Assembly (NCBI GenBank): GCA_012961565.1 | Contig: DTZC01000122.1 | Location: forward strand, 1 to 16,161 | Length of the DNA stretch: 16,161 nt | Reading direction: 5' to 3' | DNA from: Dehalococcoidia bacterium | GTDB lineage: Bacteria; Chloroflexota; Dehalococcoidia; GIF9; UBA5629 | Shown: positions 12,904-16,161 of the stretch, one piece after another | Position numbering within the stretch: the first letter of the stretch is position 1 | How the letters are laid out: the number at the start of each line of letters is the position of its first letter | The notes under the pieces: generated by a model | What the model was told of the DNA's origin: nothing | Seen by the model: the letters and a program-made list of their open reading frames with translations, nothing else | The model's database searches: none | Made by a program: the position numbers and the translations under genes

Positions 12904-15900
12904 CCTTGGCAGTGCATTGCTGTCGAGCCGTATTGCCAACTTCCTCGTGGCAAAACCTGACCACCTCAGCAAAATTGTCCACCTTGCCCAGGTTGTTCGT
13001 TTCTGAGAAGCCATCGTAGGTGAGGCTGACCCACGGCTTGTGGCACAGCGGGCTCAGCTTTTCCGCCAGAGCAGCTACAATTCCTCCAGGCATGCAGCCA
13101 TGGGGCATCACTGATATGACACCAGCAAACTCCGAACTCTCCATGCAGTGCAGCGCGCTTCCTATACTCAAGACCGCTTCGCTGCCACACTTCGGCGACA
13201 GATAGCGGCTTGTCAACCTTAATATCTCCGCGATCGAGGGCTCCTCAACCAGGGCAAGTAAATCTTTACACTTTGCTGTTACTTTATGTTCATCATATTC
13301 CTGAATTCTCTTTTTCAGATAGCTGGTCACTATCTTTTTTATCTGCCTGTCGCTAACAGCATCTTCCAGGTGCCTGCAGGAGACGTACTTGAGCCACTCA
13401 GCCATGGGCGAAACGATAACCTCCAGCCCCGCTTCCTCGCATACTCTTACCAGATTGCTGTTGCTGAACCTGTTACTGCGCAGATATATCTCGCCATTGA
13501 TGCCCACCAGCGGTCTCCGCGGCAAGCTGAAATCGATTAACTCTCTGAACTCAGCCGCTGCCTGGCGCAACAGGTCATCCAGATTTTCCTTGCTGCGAAC
13601 GCGAGCAGCGACCCGGCTCAGGTATTCCTCAAATAGGGCGTCTGCCGCTCCTTTTTGCTTCTCATAGGGGCGGGTGCGCCACAGGAGCCTTTCTAGGTAG
13701 TCCACAGCTACAATCCCCTTCCAAGCCAGCCGCTCAAAGCCGGGACCCAAGTTCAAATCACGATAGGCAGTGTTTGACTCGGTGGTACGTATCGGGAGGT
13801 CGAAACCGATTTCACGCAGCAGCCTCACCTGCTCTACAGCATATTTGCCAAACCGGCACGGACCGTAGGACCCCGGCATAAATCCCTCGACATTCTCTAC
13901 CCTGGCACCATTCTCATAGTAGAAGCGCATAAAATCACCAAGGGTAACCCGATAGGGCAAGCATTCTGCCCCGGTTGTCACCTGGTTGCTGTAGAGGAGG
14001 TTACGCTCATCCGGTTCTGGGAGCACCGTTGTCCTGACCCCATATGCTTCCATTGCTGCACTTACCACCTCGGCATGCGGCGACATTCTGGGGATAAGCA
14101 GCAACTTACGCGAACTGATAAGCGAAATCGCTCCCCTGTAGATACGTTTAGGCGCAGCCATACCTGGTCCAGCGGAGCGAGCATATCCCGTAATAGTGTC
14201 AACAAAGGCTTCAAGGCGGGTGATTATGCCGGTCTCGGCAGCATGCTCATCGATTTCTAACTGCCCCAGAGGTTTACCCCCCATTATGTCCTCCACCATT
14301 CGGATTACGAACGAATTAGGACCACAGCCGAAATTGGTCAACACCAGACCGTAAAGGTGCGGGTCAGCCGCAGTTATGGCTGCGCCAGCAATGTGCTTGC
14401 TCTCATAAAACCAGTACGGTCGGTCTGAATACTCCTTGGGGTTTACCCAGCTCAAGGGCAGGAAATCGAGTGGTATGGGCACCACGCCCAGCTGGGCGAG
14501 TTTTTCCGCTATGCCCAGGTTCGCCCCTGAGTCCTGTGACAGGTAAGACCTGGCGAAGAGCACCACGCCCAGTTGCTTGTCCTGGCGTATTTGTCTCAAT
14601 AGTCTCTCGCCCACCATCAGCTTATCCGCCTCGAATTTCCGCTGCGCCTCGATGCCAGCAATGGCTGCTTCCCTGCCTTGCCTGTGGCTATATCCCATCC
14701 TTGTTGCTACTTCAGCAAAGCTATCTATGGTATCCTCCTCACCGCGGCTGAAATCGATGACCGGTATCAACAGCCGCTGTGGTAAGTCCAGCACCTGGCG
14801 TATGATGTAGGGCGATGCCTGAACCAGCGGACAGGTATATTTTTGGTTTTCGTCGCCTTCTTTCCTGTCGAGTCGGATAAAGCAGGGATAGAGGATATAG
14901 TCCACATCTGTCAGGCTGGCGGCATGCCCGTGGAGAAGCTTTAAGGGGAAGCAGCTATCTGTGTAGCTTAACTCCACCGCTCTCTCCACCATCTCCTTGG
15001 TACTGGTGCCAGAAAGAACCACCCGAACACCGAGTGCGTTGAGAAAACCGATGAGCAAGGGGGCATAGTCATATACCAGTAGGGCTCTGGGAATTCCCAC
15101 CGATGGACCGCTGCCAGAACCTTCTTTGTAGTCCTGGAAGAGCAGCTTTTCCCGTTCATCGAAAGCAGTCTCCATCCTGCCTCTGCTGATGGCACTGTCA
15201 TAGCGGTCACATCTACTCCCGTAGAAAGTGGGTTTCTCCCTGTGTATCTGCATTCGGGTGATGGTGCAGTTATTCTCACACCCCCTGCAGATGAACGTGG
15301 AGATGGCAGGCTCAGTGTCTATCACTTTCCGGAATCCGCGGAACTTGGATTCCTTGCCCTTGGCTTCTTCTCTGGCAAGTAATGCCGCACCTATGGCACC
15401 GCTGACCTCCTTGTGTTCCGCCACCGTTAGTTGCTTGCCCTTGAGCTGCTCGCGGAAGGCAGACACTACGGCATGGTTGTAGAACACAGCCCCAGTGAGG
15501 ATAACCTTATCACCGAGCTGTCGGTGGGCAACTACCTTCGACAGATAGTTCCTGGCTATGGAGTTGGCCAGGCTAGCTGCTATCACCTGTAACGGTACTC
15601 CTTCCTGCTGGGCTGAAGCCACCGCCTGAGCCATGAAGGCAGCACACCTCGACCCCAGGTCGATGGTATAGGAAGCATCGAACGCCAGACGAGCAAAATC
15701 GCCGTTGTTAACCGAAATATCGAGCATCTCCGCGAGCTCGTCGATAAACGAACCCGTCCCAGCAGCACATGCCTTGTTCATCTGGTAATCAACCACCACG
15801 CCGTTCCTCTTGATGACCAGCTTAGAGTCCTGCCCCCCGATTTCGATTATGTCGGCATCGGGGTCAATTTCAGCAGCAGCCCTCGTCTGCGCCGTAATCT

Positions 15901-16054
15901 CGTTCTTGACCAGGTCAGCGCCTATCAGGCTGCCAATAAGGTATCTGCCGGAACCGGTGACCCCGACACCGACTATTTTGACCTTGTCGGCACCCTTAGC
16001 CAGCAGGTTCCGGAACACCTCTTTCACCGCATCAATGGGCCTGCCCGCCGTCAT
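12893..16054 (-). CDS. Acyl-CoA dehydratase activase / BcrAD-BadFG family giant protein, N-terminus missing
   Basis: At least 1053 residues. Residues 1-228 are most of an ASKHA ATPase domain of the BcrAD/BadFG type (2-hydroxyacyl-CoA dehydratase activators): GVTGSGR (31-37), IEIGGQDSK (70-78), NKACAAGTGSF (93-103) and ILTGAVFYN (185-193). C96 and C137 correspond to the two cysteines that hold the subunit-bridging [4Fe-4S] cluster in HgdC. A second cysteine set, C256-x2-C259-x3-C263 with C282, may bind another cluster. A DUF2229 (PF09989) region follows (about 318-600), then an HgdB-like region (about 645-1030) with further cysteines (C577, C698, C733). Such proteins use ATP to drive low-potential electrons onto an acyl-CoA enzyme. 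The first phosphate-binding motif of the ATPase is absent. Family-like residues continue upstream of the ATG to about 16066, and a stop follows at 16073-16075 inside AT-rich sequence, so the gene is cut at its 5' end. Confidence 0.85.
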   Translation of the reverse strand: MTAGRPIDAVKEVFRNLLAKGADKVKIVGVGVTGSGRYLIGSLIGADLVKNEITAQTRAAAEIDPDADIIEIGGQDSKLVIKRNGVVVDYQMNKACAAGTGSFIDELAEMLDISVNNGDFARLAFDASYTIDLGSRCAAFMAQAVASAQQEGVPLQVIAASLANSIARNYLSKVVAHRQLGDKVILTGAVFYNHAVVSAFREQLKGKQLTVAEHKEVSGAIGAALLAREEAKGKESKFRGFRKVIDTEPAISTFICRGCENNCTITRMQIHREKPTFYGSRCDRYDSAISRGRMETAFDEREKLLFQDYKEGSGSGPSVGIPRALLVYDYAPLLIGFLNALGVRVVLSGTSTKEMVERAVELSYTDSCFPLKLLHGHAASLTDVDYILYPCFIRLDRKEGDENQKYTCPLVQASPYIIRQVLDLPQRLLIPVIDFSRGEEDTIDSFAEVATRMGYSHRQGREAAIAGIEAQRKFEADKLMVGERLLRQIRQDKQLGVVLFARSYLSQDSGANLGIAEKLAQLGVVPIPLDFLPLSWVNPKEYSDRPYWFYESKHIAGAAITAADPHLYGLVLTNFGCGPNSFVIRMVEDIMGGKPLGQLEIDEHAAETGIITRLEAFVDTITGYARSAGPGMAAPKRIYRGAISLISSRKLLLIPRMSPHAEVVSAAMEAYGVRTTVLPEPDERNLLYSNQVTTGAECLPYRVTLGDFMRFYYENGARVENVEGFMPGSYGPCRFGKYAVEQVRLLREIGFDLPIRTTESNTAYRDLNLGPGFERLAWKGIVAVDYLERLLWRTRPYEKQKGAADALFEEYLSRVAARVRSKENLDDLLRQAAAEFRELIDFSLPRRPLVGINGEIYLRSNRFSNSNLVRVCEEAGLEVIVSPMAEWLKYVSCRHLEDAVSDRQIKKIVTSYLKKRIQEYDEHKVTAKCKDLLALVEEPSIAEILRLTSRYLSPKCGSEAVLSIGSALHCMESSEFAGVISVMPHGCMPGGIVAALAEKLSPLCHKPWVSLTYDGFSETNNLGKVDNFAEVVRFCHEEVGNTARQQCTAKVRA

Positions 16055-16161
16055 CAGATAATGCTTGCCGCATTATTTTCAAAAATTTTTAATCTTATTG
16101 TCGCTCTTCTATTTTGTTCATGTTCTTTTTCTGTAAGTTCTTCCTCAGTTCCTTTAATTAA
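16054..16161 (-). CDS. C-terminal fragment of an OmpA-like envelope protein (partial)
   Basis: The minus strand is open from the window edge through 35 codons to TGA at 16054-16056. The peptide includes GTEEELTEKEHEQNRRATI; the pattern acidic-rich stretch, then NRR, then an alternating hydrophobic strand is the end of the OmpA C-terminal peptidoglycan-binding domain (for example NRRVEI in OmpA/Pal proteins). The DNA of 16076-16161 is about one quarter G+C by hand count (22 of 86), unlike the rest of the window. The last few codons before the stop may already belong to the activase side of the join. The identification rests on a short segment. Confidence 0.5.
   Translation of the reverse strand, partial: LIKGTEEELTEKEHEQNRRATIRLKIFENNAASII

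Noticed and set aside
12893..16054. Reading the activase as a complete protein starting at the ATG at 16054
   Set aside because: Family-like residues continue upstream of that ATG and the first ATPase phosphate motif is missing, so the ATG is only the first Met after the join.
16154..16161. TTAATTAA at the window edge, as in a cloning-vector restriction site
   Set aside because: It is in frame with the OmpA-like peptide and is expected by chance in such AT-rich DNA.

Overview
The window looks like a chromosomal piece of an anaerobic, CoA-chemistry-rich bacterium with about half G+C. The FabK-type fatty-acid cluster, a 4-hydroxybutyryl-CoA-dehydratase-like protein and a very large acyl-CoA dehydratase activase together suggest an uncultured Dehalococcoidia-like Chloroflexota or a similar anaerobe. 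That placement is inference from gene content; there is no rRNA or other phylogenetic marker. The last ~90 bases on the right are AT-rich, encode an OmpA-like C-terminus and cut off the 5' end of the activase gene, so the right edge is probably a chimeric join or a recent rearrangement.

Layout, left to right. 1-424: no convincing gene; one good RNA hairpin (98-147) and a TATAAT box. 425-811 (+): small zincin-like metallopeptidase. 921-4046 (-): three-gene operon, SDR -> HpaB/AbfD-type flavin/Fe-S dehydratase -> enoyl-CoA hydratase, each with a clear Shine-Dalgarno sequence. Together these could take 4-hydroxybutyryl-CoA through crotonyl-CoA and 3-hydroxybutyryl-CoA to acetoacetyl-CoA. 4047-4519: intergenic stretch with two strong TTTA/TTTTAA-centred palindromes and a short direct repeat. 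4520-10827 (-): fatty-acid/phospholipid operon acpP -> fabF -> acpS -> fabK -> fabD -> (small unassigned gap) -> plsX -> second fabF, mostly overlapping or tightly spaced and using GTG/TTG starts. It lacks fabG, fabZ and fabH. The acpP leader can fold and has a segment complementary to the acpP Shine-Dalgarno region.

11102-12903 (+): two-component pair (NarL-type response regulator, then a HisKA_3 membrane kinase, ATGA overlap), divergent from acpP and probably leaderless. 12893-16054 (-): giant BcrAD/BadFG-type activase with DUF2229 and HgdB-like regions, overlapping the kinase gene tail to tail by 11 bases. 16054-16161 (-): OmpA-like C-terminal fragment.

The most useful points for follow-up are the complete-looking 4-hydroxybutyryl-CoA route, the acpP leader, the divergent PlsX and FabF motifs, and the probable junction at the right end. 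I see no defence system, CRISPR array, insertion sequence or tRNA.
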